Shown: positions 1 through 6,710, numbered from the stretch's first letter. The stretch: 9,190 nt of DNA from Reyranella sp. (GCA_030679805.1 JAUXST010000629.1:1-9190); one strand, 5' to 3'. Translations and numbers: made by a program. The notes: generated by a model from the sequence alone, not told the origin.

Positions 1-21
1 TGTGACACCGCCTGCCCGGCG

Positions 22-333
22 CTAGACCGCCATGCGCTGATGCAGGTCGAACATGATCCAGAAGCTGCCGCCCACCATGATGAAGATCAGCACCGCGGTG
101 AAGACGATGGCGAGCAGGTTCTCCTTCGGCGTCGAGGTGAAATTTAGGTGCAGGAAGAACCTGAGGTGGACCAGGATCTGCAGGATGGCGGCGACGCCGA
201 TCAGCAGCAGCGTGCGCTGGGGCGGCAGGGCGTGGGTGATCACGACGTAGAAGGGAATGGCCGTGAGCACCACGGCCAGCACAAAGCCGATCAGGTAAGA
301 ACTCAGGCCATGCTCCGACTTGTGGTTTTCCAT
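22..333 (-). CDS. cyoD: Cytochrome bo3 ubiquinol oxidase subunit IV (CyoD)
   Basis: Smallest subunit of the cytochrome bo3 ubiquinol oxidase, an inner-membrane protein of 103 aa (the E. coli protein is about 109). Three hydrophobic helices are visible at about residues 12-33, 40-61 and 72-96. The segment HLRFFLHLNF (residues 56-65) between helices 2 and 3 is typical of CyoD/COX4-type subunits. Subunit IV is thought to help assemble and stabilise CuB in subunit I; it carries no cofactor. The ATG overlaps the cyoC stop codon by one base (TGATG), so translation is probably coupled. The upstream Shine-Dalgarno match is weak, which fits coupling. This is the last cyo gene in view: only 21 bases remain before the window edge, so cyoE or a SURF1-type gene downstream can be neither seen nor excluded. 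Confidence 0.95.
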   Translation of the reverse strand: MENHKSEHGLSSYLIGFVLAVVLTAIPFYVVITHALPPQRTLLLIGVAAILQILVHLRFFLHLNFTSTPKENLLAIVFTAVLIFIMVGGSFWIMFDLHQRMAV

Positions 334-929
334 CACAGCAGCCCCGGAAGATAGACGATCGAGAAGATGCCGACCCAGGCGATGTCGAGGAAGTGCCAGA
401 ACAGGCCCAGGCGGAACAGGCGCGACGTCACCGGCACCGATAGACCCGTCATCATCACCGGGCCGGACAGGATCAGGATCCAGGTGAGGCCGACGCTGAC
501 ATGCAGGCCGTGGGTACCGACCAGGGTGAAGAAGGCCGACAGGAAGCCGCTGCGGTCCGGGCCGGCGCCGGCCTTGATCATGCCGGCGAATTCGCGCAGC
601 TCCAGGAACACGAAGCCCGCGCCCAGCACGAAGGTGACGAGCAGCCAGAACAGCACCGCCGTCCGGTTGCCGGTCTTGGTGCAGAGCGAGGCGAAGCCGA
701 AGGTGGTGCTGCTGACCAGCAGCAGCGCGGTCTCGATCGCGGCATTGCTCAGGTTGAACAGCGACTTGCCGCCCGGACCGCCGTCGGTGTTGTTGACCAT
801 GGTGACATAGGTCGCGAACAGCAGGGCGAAGATGACGGCATCGCCCATCAGGTAGAGCCAGAAGCCCAGCGCCCGCTGTTCGTGGGTCTCGGCCGCTTCG
901 CTCTCGTGCGCTGTCACGGCGGCACTCAT
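333..929 (-). CDS. cyoC: Cytochrome bo3 ubiquinol oxidase subunit III (CyoC)
   Basis: Subunit III of the bo3-type quinol oxidase, 198 aa (E. coli about 204). It has a polar N-terminus and five hydrophobic helices at about residues 22-45, 62-84, 90-112, 134-157 and 172-196. Family hallmarks are FLELREF (108-114), THGLHVSVG (139-147) in helix 4 and WHFLDIAWVGIF (178-189) in the last helix. Subunit III binds no metal; in related oxidases it stabilises subunit I and sustains proton uptake. The ATG overlaps the cyoB stop by four bases (ATGA), and GGGAAG lies about 7 nt upstream, within the end of cyoB. A longer reading frame on this strand joins the cyoD frame to sequence antisense to nothing real here; the family match and the overlaps settle these coordinates. 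Confidence 0.96.
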   Translation of the reverse strand: MSAAVTAHESEAAETHEQRALGFWLYLMGDAVIFALLFATYVTMVNNTDGGPGGKSLFNLSNAAIETALLLVSSTTFGFASLCTKTGNRTAVLFWLLVTFVLGAGFVFLELREFAGMIKAGAGPDRSGFLSAFFTLVGTHGLHVSVGLTWILILSGPVMMTGLSVPVTSRLFRLGLFWHFLDIAWVGIFSIVYLPGLL

Positions 930-2911
930 TTGCGGCTTCCCGTTCTTGTGGCAAGCGCACGGTAGCGCGCGTCCTCGGTCTGCTTCACCTCGGCGGCGGT
1001 GACCATGAATTCGGAGTCGTCATCGGACGAGCGCGCGATCATGGCGATCCACATGGCAAGACCACAAGCGGCCACCAGCCACCAGATATGCCAGATCATG
1101 GCGAAGCCCAGGGCGAAGGCGAAAGCGCCCATGGCGACACCCACCATCGAGTTCCTGGGCATGTGGATGTTTTCGTAGGCCGCCGGCCTCTGGTAGGCGA
1201 CGCCGCGTTCCTTCATGTCGAGGAAGGGCTCGCGGTCGCGCACCTCCGGCAGGATGGCGAAGTTGTAGGCCGGCGGCGGCGAGGAAGTCGCCCATTCGAG
1301 CGTGCGGCCCTCCCACGGATCGCCGGTGATGTCGGCCGTCTTGCGGCGGTCGCGGACGCTGACGTAAAGTTGCATCACCATGCAAGCGATGCCCAGCAGC
1401 ACGACGAAGGCCCCGAACGCGGCGACCATCAGGTAGGGCTGCCACGAGGGATCGTTGTACTGCTCCATGCGGCGCGGCATGCCCTTGAAGCCCAGGATGT
1501 AGAGCGGCATGAAGGCGAGATAGAAGCCGATCAGCCAGCACCAGAACGAGGCCAGACCCCATTTGCGGTCGAGCTCGAAGCCGAAGACCTTGGGGAACCA
1601 GTACATGTAGCCGGCGAGATAACCGAACAACACACCGGGGATGATCATGTTGTGGAAGTGCGCGACCAGGAAGGTCGTGTTGTGCATCAGGAAGTCGGCC
1701 GGCGGGATGGCCAGCAGCACGCCCGTCATGCCGCCGATCACGAAGGTGATCATGAAGCCGATGGTCCACATCATCGACGGATGGAAGTCGATGCGGCCGC
1801 GATACATGGTGAGCAGCCAGTTGAACACTTTTACGCCGGTCGGCACGGCGATGATCATCGTGGTGATGCCGAAGAAGGCGTTGACGTTGGCGCTGGAGCC
1901 CATGGTGAAGAAATGGTGCAGCCAGACGGTGAACGACAGGATCGCGATCGCCGCCGTGGCATAGACCAGCGATTCGTAGCCGAACAGGCGCTTCTTCGAG
2001 AAGGTCGCCACGACCTCGGAAAAGACGCCGAAGGCCGGCAGGATCAGGATGTAGACCTCCGGATGACCCCAGATCCAGAACAGGTTGGGGTAGTTCATCA
2101 TGTTGCCGCCGTGGGCATTGGTGAAGAAGTGCATGCCGAACAGGCGGTCGAGCGCCAGCAGGCCACAGGCCACGGTGAGGGCGGGAAAGGCGAAAGCCAT
2201 CAACACCGAGGCGCAGAGCGCCGTCCAGGTGAACGGCGTCATGCGCATCAGCGTCATGCCGGGCGCGCGGCGCTTCAGGATGGTGACGATGAAGTTGATC
2301 CCGCTCAGCGTCGAGCCGACGCCGCTGATCAGGATCGCCCAGATCCAGTAGTCGACGCCGACGCCGGGGTTGGCCTCGGCACCTGAATAAGGTGGATAGC
2401 CGGTCCAGCCCGCGGTCGAGAACTTGCCGATCACCAGCGACACCATGACGAGGCCGGCGCCGGCCGCGGTCAGCCACAGGCTGAGCGAATTCAGGAACGG
2501 GAAGGCCACGTCGCGGGTCCCGATCTGCAGCGGCACGATGATGTTGATCAGCCCGGTCATGAACGGCATCGCCATGAAGAAGATCATGATGGTGCCGTGC
2601 GAGCTGAAGATCTGGTCGAAATGCTCGGGCGGCAGGTAGCCGCCGGAATTGAGCGCCATGGCCTGCTGCGCCCGCATCATGATGGCGTCGACGAAGCCGC
2701 GCAGCAGCATGATCAGCGCCAGCACGATGTACATGATGCCGATCCGCTTGTGATCGACGCTGGTCAGCCAGTCGGTCCAGAGATAGCGCCAAGCGCCCAG
2801 CCAGGTGATGGCAATGGCGACCAGGAGCGCGCCGCCTATCGTAACCGCAGCACCGCCGGCGGCGATCGCGCTGTAGAGCGGCAGCGCCTCGAGCGTCAGT
2901 CTCCCGAACAT
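926..2911 (-). CDS. cyoB: Cytochrome bo3 ubiquinol oxidase subunit I (CyoB)
   Basis: Catalytic subunit of the quinol oxidase: it oxidises ubiquinol, reduces O2 to water and pumps protons. Length is 661 aa against 663 in E. coli. By comparison with known E. coli residues, the low-spin heme ligands are H105 and H420. The heme-copper centre has H283 (in WGHPEVY), H332, H333 and H418, with E285 and Y287 in the same helix as H283. D-channel residues N123, D134 and N141 and K-channel K361 are present, which makes it a type-A1 heme-copper oxidase. The quinol-site residues R71, D75, H97 and Q100 (in RGFVD and EHFDQ) are all kept, supporting ubiquinol rather than cytochrome c as donor. It follows cyoA by 4 nt, with GGAG about 8 nt before the ATG. 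Heme O synthase (CyoE), needed to make the cofactor, is not in view. Confidence 0.98.
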   Translation of the reverse strand: MFGRLTLEALPLYSAIAAGGAAVTIGGALLVAIAITWLGAWRYLWTDWLTSVDHKRIGIMYIVLALIMLLRGFVDAIMMRAQQAMALNSGGYLPPEHFDQIFSSHGTIMIFFMAMPFMTGLINIIVPLQIGTRDVAFPFLNSLSLWLTAAGAGLVMVSLVIGKFSTAGWTGYPPYSGAEANPGVGVDYWIWAILISGVGSTLSGINFIVTILKRRAPGMTLMRMTPFTWTALCASVLMAFAFPALTVACGLLALDRLFGMHFFTNAHGGNMMNYPNLFWIWGHPEVYILILPAFGVFSEVVATFSKKRLFGYESLVYATAAIAILSFTVWLHHFFTMGSSANVNAFFGITTMIIAVPTGVKVFNWLLTMYRGRIDFHPSMMWTIGFMITFVIGGMTGVLLAIPPADFLMHNTTFLVAHFHNMIIPGVLFGYLAGYMYWFPKVFGFELDRKWGLASFWCWLIGFYLAFMPLYILGFKGMPRRMEQYNDPSWQPYLMVAAFGAFVVLLGIACMVMQLYVSVRDRRKTADITGDPWEGRTLEWATSSPPPAYNFAILPEVRDREPFLDMKERGVAYQRPAAYENIHMPRNSMVGVAMGAFAFALGFAMIWHIWWLVAACGLAMWIAMIARSSDDDSEFMVTAAEVKQTEDARYRALATRTGSRK

Positions 2912-2915
2912 CGAT

Positions 2916-3800
2916 CTATCTCCGCGGCGCCGCGCCGGGCGCGGGGTGGGCGTGGGTATACTTGGCGATGATCGAGTCGAACATGTTCGGCTCGATCGCC
3001 GAATAGAAGGCGATCGGGTTGCTGCGGCTCTTGGCGGCGAGCGCCGTGTAGGCGGTAGCGTCGAGCTTGCCGGGTGCCTGCTTGGCCTTCGCCACCCAGG
3101 CGTCGAAGTCGGCGGAGGCCAGGGAAACCACCTCGAAATGCTGGTCGGAGAAGCCGCCGCCGCTGTACATGCTGTTGCGGCCGACGAACTTGCCGGGCTG
3201 GTCGGCCAGGAGCTGCAGGCGCGTCTGCATGCCGGCCATGGCGTAGATCTGACCGGCGAGCTGCGGCACGTAGAACGAATTCATCACCGTATCGGAGGTG
3301 ATCCGCAAGCTCACCGGCCGCCCGTTCGGGAAGGCGAGCTGATTGACGGTGGCGATGCCCTGCTCGGGATAGATGAACAGCCACTTCCAGTCCTGGGCCA
3401 CCACCTGGACTTCCAGCGGAGGCGTGGACGAGGCGATTTCACGATAGGGATCGAGCTTATGGGTGCTACGCCACAACAACACGGCGACGGCGACGACGAT
3501 CAGCGCCGGAATCAGCCAGACGATCGCATCGAGCCGGGCGGATTCGGCCCATTTGGGCGTGTAGACAGCCCGGGTGTTGGTGGCGCGATAGCGCCAGGCG
3601 AACAGCAGCGTCAGGACGATGACCGGGACGATCACCAGCATCATGACGTAGAAGGCATCGCGCAGAAGGTCGCGCTCGGCCAGTGCGATCGGCCCCTTGG
3701 GGTCGAGGACTGCGGAGTGCCGGAGATCGCAGGCGGCGGCGAACAGCGCGGCACCAACGGCCGGCGCCACTCGAAGCAATTTATCGATCGCCTGCTTCAC
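2916..3800 (-). CDS. cyoA: Cytochrome bo3 ubiquinol oxidase subunit II (CyoA)
   Basis: Subunit II of the quinol oxidase, 294 aa, first gene of the operon. Residues 1-23 form a signal peptide ending in AAAC, so C24 is probably lipidated after cleavage, as in E. coli CyoA. Helices at about 48-69 and 90-110 anchor a periplasmic cupredoxin domain (about 128-228) with DWKWLFIYPEQGIATVN at 137-153. The CuA ligands are gone: the first His is replaced by N174 (NSFYVP), and the CxxxC segment reads YSGGGFSDQH. This is what distinguishes quinol oxidases from cytochrome c oxidases. The start is GTG; the only upstream alternatives before an in-frame TAG are non-standard codons. A purine-rich GGGGGAG lies almost against the start, with AGGGG about 9 nt upstream. 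The C-terminal tail is shorter than the His/Met-rich tail of E. coli. Confidence 0.96.
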   Translation of the reverse strand: MKQAIDKLLRVAPAVGAALFAAACDLRHSAVLDPKGPIALAERDLLRDAFYVMMLVIVPVIVLTLLFAWRYRATNTRAVYTPKWAESARLDAIVWLIPALIVVAVAVLLWRSTHKLDPYREIASSTPPLEVQVVAQDWKWLFIYPEQGIATVNQLAFPNGRPVSLRITSDTVMNSFYVPQLAGQIYAMAGMQTRLQLLADQPGKFVGRNSMYSGGGFSDQHFEVVSLASADFDAWVAKAKQAPGKLDATAYTALAAKSRSNPIAFYSAIEPNMFDSIIAKYTHAHPAPGAAPRR

Positions 3801-3904
3801 GCTCCCCCGCCCCTGCTCTTCGCGAGCAATTAGAAGAGATTGGAGCTAGGCCTTGTATTGAGCAACGATTCTTTTGCCGCGTGTGCGACCGTCTTGTTGC
3901 GACT
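3801..3904 (-). promoter_or_regulatory. Upstream region of the cyo operon
   Basis: A 104-nt gap between the stop of the small membrane protein gene and the cyoA GTG, both on the minus strand. It is less GC-rich than its surroundings and is the likely place for a cyo promoter. A loose minus-strand match (TTGCTC, 17-nt spacer, CAATCT) is the best sigma70-like pair I find, but it is weak. I see no strong hairpin here, so read-through from the upstream gene is possible. Confidence 0.3.
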
Positions 3905-4288
3905 CTATTGCTTCTGGCCGCCAGCGGCGGGCGGCTTGCCCTGCGGATCCTTGCCCAATGGATCCCTGGCCGTACAGACGTCGGCGCGAAGACGATCCTT
4001 GAGGGCGGCGATCTGGTCCTCGATCTGCTTGTTGGCGGCCTTCTGCTTGTCGATCTGGTCCTCCAGCGCCTTGACCTGGGCGGCGTCGGGACCCGGCGGG
4101 GCGGGCGGTGCCGGCGGCGCCGGCAGTTGCACTGCCACGTTCACGATCGGACGGTAGAAGAGATACCAGCCGAGCCCCAAGCCCACCGCGACCAGCAGGA
4201 AGCCGCCGACGAGGCTGCCCAAGATCAGGGGCCAGCGCGGTCGTGCACGGTCAGACGAAGGGTCGGGGGTAGGCGCGTTGTCGGCCAT
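3905..4288 (-). CDS. Hypothetical one-TM protein with proline-rich linker and coiled coil
   Basis: 127 aa, not recognised. Residues 1-19 are polar with Arg (RARPRW) just before a single hydrophobic helix at about 20-44, so the N-terminus is probably cytoplasmic and the rest periplasmic. A proline-rich linker (LPAPPAPPAPPGP, 55-67) leads into a charged, heptad-like segment (about 70-102, with KALEDQIDKQKAANKQIEDQ inside it) that should form a coiled coil. A single Cys (C105) and a low-complexity tail end it. A coiled coil held off the membrane by a Pro-rich spacer would suit a structural or scaffolding role in the envelope, but that is inference. GGAG lies 12 nt before the ATG. It sits 104 nt upstream of cyoA on the same strand and is divergent from the thiolase. 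Codon use looks native (high GC3), supporting a real gene. Confidence 0.7.
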   Translation of the reverse strand: MADNAPTPDPSSDRARPRWPLILGSLVGGFLLVAVGLGLGWYLFYRPIVNVAVQLPAPPAPPAPPGPDAAQVKALEDQIDKQKAANKQIEDQIAALKDRLRADVCTARDPLGKDPQGKPPAAGGQKQ

Positions 4289-4485
4289 GGATGAAATTGG
4301 CTCCGGCGGGTGGCCGCAGTCAACGCCGCCGCCACGGCGGAATTAGGGCGGTCGGGATGAGCAAATTTCCTGCAAAAGGCCTTGCCGGATCGGGTCGGCT
4401 ATTTAAGTGTATATGCACAGATAAAGACTCGCTCGACCTCCCCCACAGCGGCGTCTAGTTTCCCACCCATCGAACGGAGAGCCCC
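4289..4485. promoter_or_regulatory. Divergent intergenic region between the membrane-protein gene and the thiolase
   Basis: 197 nt with start codons pointing outward at both ends, so it should hold promoters for both directions. It contains an AT-rich island (about 4400-4426, including TATATG at 4410-4415) that stands out from the GC-rich background and is the best candidate for a plus-strand -10 region. TTGCCG at 4382-4387 resembles a -35 box but is poorly spaced from it. No clear operator palindrome was found. Confidence 0.35.
4476..4481 (+). promoter_or_regulatory. Ribosome binding site of the thiolase gene
   Basis: GGAGAG ends 4 nt before the ATG at 4486 and fixes that start. There is no competing in-frame start with a comparable site. 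Confidence 0.7.
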
Positions 4486-5655
4486 ATGACAGCCTGCATC
4501 GTCGGATGGTCCCACGGAAAATTCGGCAAGCTCGACGGCGAGACCAGCGAATCGCTGATCGTGAAGGCCGCGACCGAGGCCATCGCCCACGCCGGCATCG
4601 AGCCCAAGGACGTCGATGTGATCTACGTCGGCAACATGAACGGCGGCTTCGTGCGCCAGGAGTTCCACTCCTCGCTGGCGCTGCAGGCCCACCCTGACCT
4701 CCGCTTCAAGCCGTCGACGCGCGTCGAGAACGCCTGCGCCACCGGCTCGGCCGCCATCCACATGGGGCTGAACACGCTGGCCGCCGGCAAGGCGCGCTTC
4801 GTGCTGGTCGTCGGCGTCGAGAAGATGACCGAACTCAATTCGGCCCAGGCGGGCGAGGTCCTGATCAAGGCTTCCTACGTGGCCGAGGAAGCCACCATCG
4901 AGGCGGGCTTCGCCGGCATCTTCGGCAAGATCACCTCGGCCTATTTCCAGCGCTACGGCGACAAGTCCGACGCGCTGGCCCGGATCGCCGTGAAGGCGCA
5001 CAAGAACGGCGCCAAGAATCCCTATGCGCACTTCCAGAAGGAGTTCGCCTACGACTTCTGCCGCACGCCCTCGGACAAGAACCCGTTCGTGGCGGGACCG
5101 CTGAAGCGCACCGACTGCTCGCCGGTGACCGACGGCGCGGCGGCGGTCGTGCTGGCCGACGTCGGCACCGCGCTCGGGATGAAGCACGCCGTCGCCTTCC
5201 GGGCGACCGAGCACGTCAATGACTTCCTGCCGATGAGCCGGCGCGACATCATCAAGTTCGAGGGCCCGCAGCTTGCGTGGAAGCGCGCACTCGCCTCGGC
5301 CAAGCTCGACCTGCTCGATCTCTCGTTCGTGGAAAGCCACGACTGCTTCACCTCGGCCGAGCTGATCGAGTACGAGGCGATGGGCCTCACCGCCCCCGGC
5401 GAGGGCGAACGGGCGATCCTCGAAGGCTGGGTCGAGCGCGACGGCAAGCTCCCGGTCAACGTCTCGGGCGGGCTGAAAGCAAAAGGCCACCCCGTCGGTG
5501 CCACCGGCGTCAGCATGCACGTGATGTCGGCCATGCAGCTTTCCGGCAGCGCGCCCGAGGGCCTGCAATTGCCCAAGGCAACGATCGGCGGCGTATTCAA
5601 CATGGGCGGCGCTGCCGTCGCCAACTATGTGAGCATCCTCGAACCGCTGCGCTAG
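4486..5655 (+). CDS. Thiolase, SCP2-type (acetyl-CoA acetyltransferase family)
   Basis: 389 aa, full-length thiolase. Such enzymes cleave 3-ketoacyl-CoA to acetyl-CoA plus a shortened acyl-CoA, or run the reverse condensation. The nucleophilic Cys is C84 in ENACATGSAA. The HDCF motif (H285-F288, in ESHDCFTSAE) replaces the NEAF of classical thiolases, and GHP (334-336, in GGLKAKGHPVGATG) supplies the third catalytic loop. The C-terminal CxG cysteine of classical thiolases is absent: the loop reads NMGGAA (372-377). HDCF with a missing CxG is the fingerprint of SCP2-type thiolases, where the HDCF cysteine (C287 here) is thought to act as acid/base. There is no C-terminal sterol-carrier domain and no DUF35 partner next door. 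The gene is probably monocistronic, since a strong hairpin starts 5 nt after its stop. The substrate cannot be read from sequence. Confidence 0.93.
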   Translation: MTACIVGWSHGKFGKLDGETSESLIVKAATEAIAHAGIEPKDVDVIYVGNMNGGFVRQEFHSSLALQAHPDLRFKPSTRVENACATGSAAIHMGLNTLAAGKARFVLVVGVEKMTELNSAQAGEVLIKASYVAEEATIEAGFAGIFGKITSAYFQRYGDKSDALARIAVKAHKNGAKNPYAHFQKEFAYDFCRTPSDKNPFVAGPLKRTDCSPVTDGAAAVVLADVGTALGMKHAVAFRATEHVNDFLPMSRRDIIKFEGPQLAWKRALASAKLDLLDLSFVESHDCFTSAELIEYEAMGLTAPGEGERAILEGWVERDGKLPVNVSGGLKAKGHPVGATGVSMHVMSAMQLSGSAPEGLQLPKATIGGVFNMGGAAVANYVSILEPLR

Positions 5656-5659
5656 ATTC

Positions 5660-5703
5660 ATCGCCGGGGGGCGCGCCACTGGAGTGGCGCGCCCCCTGGC
5701 GAT
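5660..5703 (+). terminator. Strong hairpin after the thiolase gene (probable terminator)
   Basis: An inverted repeat centred between 5681 and 5682. Twenty-one pairs form with a two-base (GG) loop, or 20 pairs with a four-base loop; the only non-Watson-Crick pair is a G-U at 5666/5697. The arms include GGGGGCGCGCCACT and its complement. It begins 5 nt after the thiolase TAG. No run of T follows, so it is not a textbook intrinsic terminator; it may still terminate or protect the mRNA 3' end. Confidence 0.65.
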
Positions 5704-5711
5704 GATCCGAT

Positions 5712-5716
5712 GGAGG
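5712..5716 (+). promoter_or_regulatory. Shine-Dalgarno GGAGG in front of ATG 5722
   Basis: GGAGG lies 5 nt before an ATG at 5722. That ATG opens MRAVSPRESDAILGA, which is out of frame with the following Coq4-like gene. No comparable site precedes the in-frame GTG at 5769, so this probably marks the original start of that gene. Confidence 0.5.
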
Positions 5717-5768
5717 CGTTGATGCGGGCCGTCAGTCCTCGCGAAAGCGACGCCATCCTGGGCGCCAG

Positions 5769-6674
5769 GTGGCGCTGGCGGGCGGCCATGCGATCAGCCA
5801 CGCCGACACCGAAAGTATCCTGGGCGCCGCGCACTACCTGCTGCGCCGGCCCGACCTCACCGACATCAGCACCCTGCCCGCGGCCGAGCCCGCCGATCTC
5901 GTCGCCACACTGAAGGACCGCGAACTGGCGGCCGAGGCGGTGAAGTATCTCGCCATCATGGTGATGGTCGACGACGTGCTCGACCGGGACAAGCTGGCGC
6001 GCGTGCTGCAGTACGCGCGCGCGCTCGACATCGAGGCGAACTACCTCACCGAGATGGTCGAGGCGGCTTCAGGCCACCTCGAGTGGGTGGTGACCGACAT
6101 GACGATGCGCAACGCCGGGAGCATCGCGAGCGGGGCCTGGGGCAACCGGCCCGATCCCGCCAAGTGGATCCTGCCCTATGCCGGCGACAAGGCCGATCCC
6201 GTGCTGGTCGCGCGCTACGACGCGCTGGGCAAGCTGCCACAGAATACCTTCGGCAAGGCGCTGTGGGACTTCGACAAGAAGAACGGCTACCCGTTTCCCG
6301 GCGATCCCTCGGCGCTCAACGCCATCTTCGCCACGCCACACGATGCCACGCACGTGATCTCGGGCTACGACACGAGCTACCGCGGCGAGATCCTGGTCTC
6401 GACCTTCACCGCCGCCATGCACCTGATCAATCCCATGGCGGGCCACATCCTGCCGGTGATCTTCAACGGCCATCTCGGCATCAAATTCAACGACGTCGCG
6501 ACGCCCGCCAAGGGCGGCCTCGATGTCGACGAGTTCTGGCACGCCTGGGCGCGTGGCCGCGACATGACGGTCGACATCTTCGCGCCCGGCTGGAGCGCCT
6601 GGGACTGGGTCGAGCGCGATCTGGAAGAGCTGCGACGCGACTGGAACATCGCGCCACCGGGTCGTGGGCTCTGA
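5769..6674 (+). CDS. Coq4-family protein with TerB-like N-terminal region, 5' end possibly frameshifted
   Basis: 301 aa in the intact frame. The C-terminal half carries the COQ4 signature HDxxH-x11-E exactly (H191, D192, H195, E207), a Zn-binding motif. It is preceded by a COQ4-like LPQNTFGKALWDFD (156-169) and followed by a COQ4-like C-terminal helix WDWVERDLEELRRDWNI (278-294). COQ4 acts in ubiquinone biosynthesis, where recent work links it to C1 oxidative decarboxylation of the ring. Residues about 48-96 (AIMVMVDDVLDRDKLARVLQ within) resemble the helical TerB/DjlA-type repeat rather than the COQ4 N-terminus. The GTG at 5769 is the first in-frame start and has no Shine-Dalgarno. A better start (ATG 5722 with GGAGG) is in another frame, and one added base near 5766 would join them into about 317 aa. 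Coq4 superfamily membership is likely; a direct role in ubiquinone synthesis is inference. Confidence 0.72.
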   Translation: MALAGGHAISHADTESILGAAHYLLRRPDLTDISTLPAAEPADLVATLKDRELAAEAVKYLAIMVMVDDVLDRDKLARVLQYARALDIEANYLTEMVEAASGHLEWVVTDMTMRNAGSIASGAWGNRPDPAKWILPYAGDKADPVLVARYDALGKLPQNTFGKALWDFDKKNGYPFPGDPSALNAIFATPHDATHVISGYDTSYRGEILVSTFTAAMHLINPMAGHILPVIFNGHLGIKFNDVATPAKGGLDVDEFWHAWARGRDMTVDIFAPGWSAWDWVERDLEELRRDWNIAPPGRGL

Positions 6675-6704
6675 CGGGCCCTGTCGCGGCTGTCGCTCTC
6701 GCGC

Positions 6705-6710
6705 TATATT
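6705..6710 (+). promoter_or_regulatory. Possible -10 element for the mntA-hepT pair
   Basis: TATATT stands out in a GC-rich stretch 17 nt before the mntA ATG. A poor -35 candidate (CTGTCG, 6681-6686) lies 18 nt upstream. It falls in the 53-nt gap after the Coq4-like gene. The call rests on base composition and position only. Confidence 0.3.

Noticed and set aside
1..21. Possible next operon gene (cyoE or SURF1) after cyoD
   Set aside because: Only 21 bases are available and no coding signal can be judged.
22..960. A 312-codon frame covering cyoD and much of cyoC as one protein
   Set aside because: Only the last 103 codons (CyoD) are real. The upstream part is out of frame with CyoC, which is complete in its own frame.
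1020..2792. Very long second open frame on the minus strand within cyoB (590 codons), and a 432-codon frame on the plus strand over the same region
   Set aside because: Composition is Arg/His/Pro/Gly-rich with no family motif. These are out-of-frame shadows of a high-GC3 gene; CyoB has every expected catalytic residue in its own frame.
4408..4421. GTGTATATGCACAG as a possible operator palindrome
   Set aside because: Only the outer three bases and the centre are symmetric. This is too weak to distinguish from chance in an AT-rich promoter segment.
4399..5679. 426-codon frame antisense to the thiolase
   Set aside because: Repetitive GRG/HDD-type composition typical of an antisense shadow. The plus-strand thiolase is complete with motifs and a ribosome binding site.
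5710..5913. A 67-codon plus-strand frame beginning at ATG 5710 as a small gene of its own
   Set aside because: Only its first ~19 codons look coding; the rest is Pro/Arg/Ser-rich shadow of the Coq4-like gene. It is better explained as the displaced 5' end of that gene.
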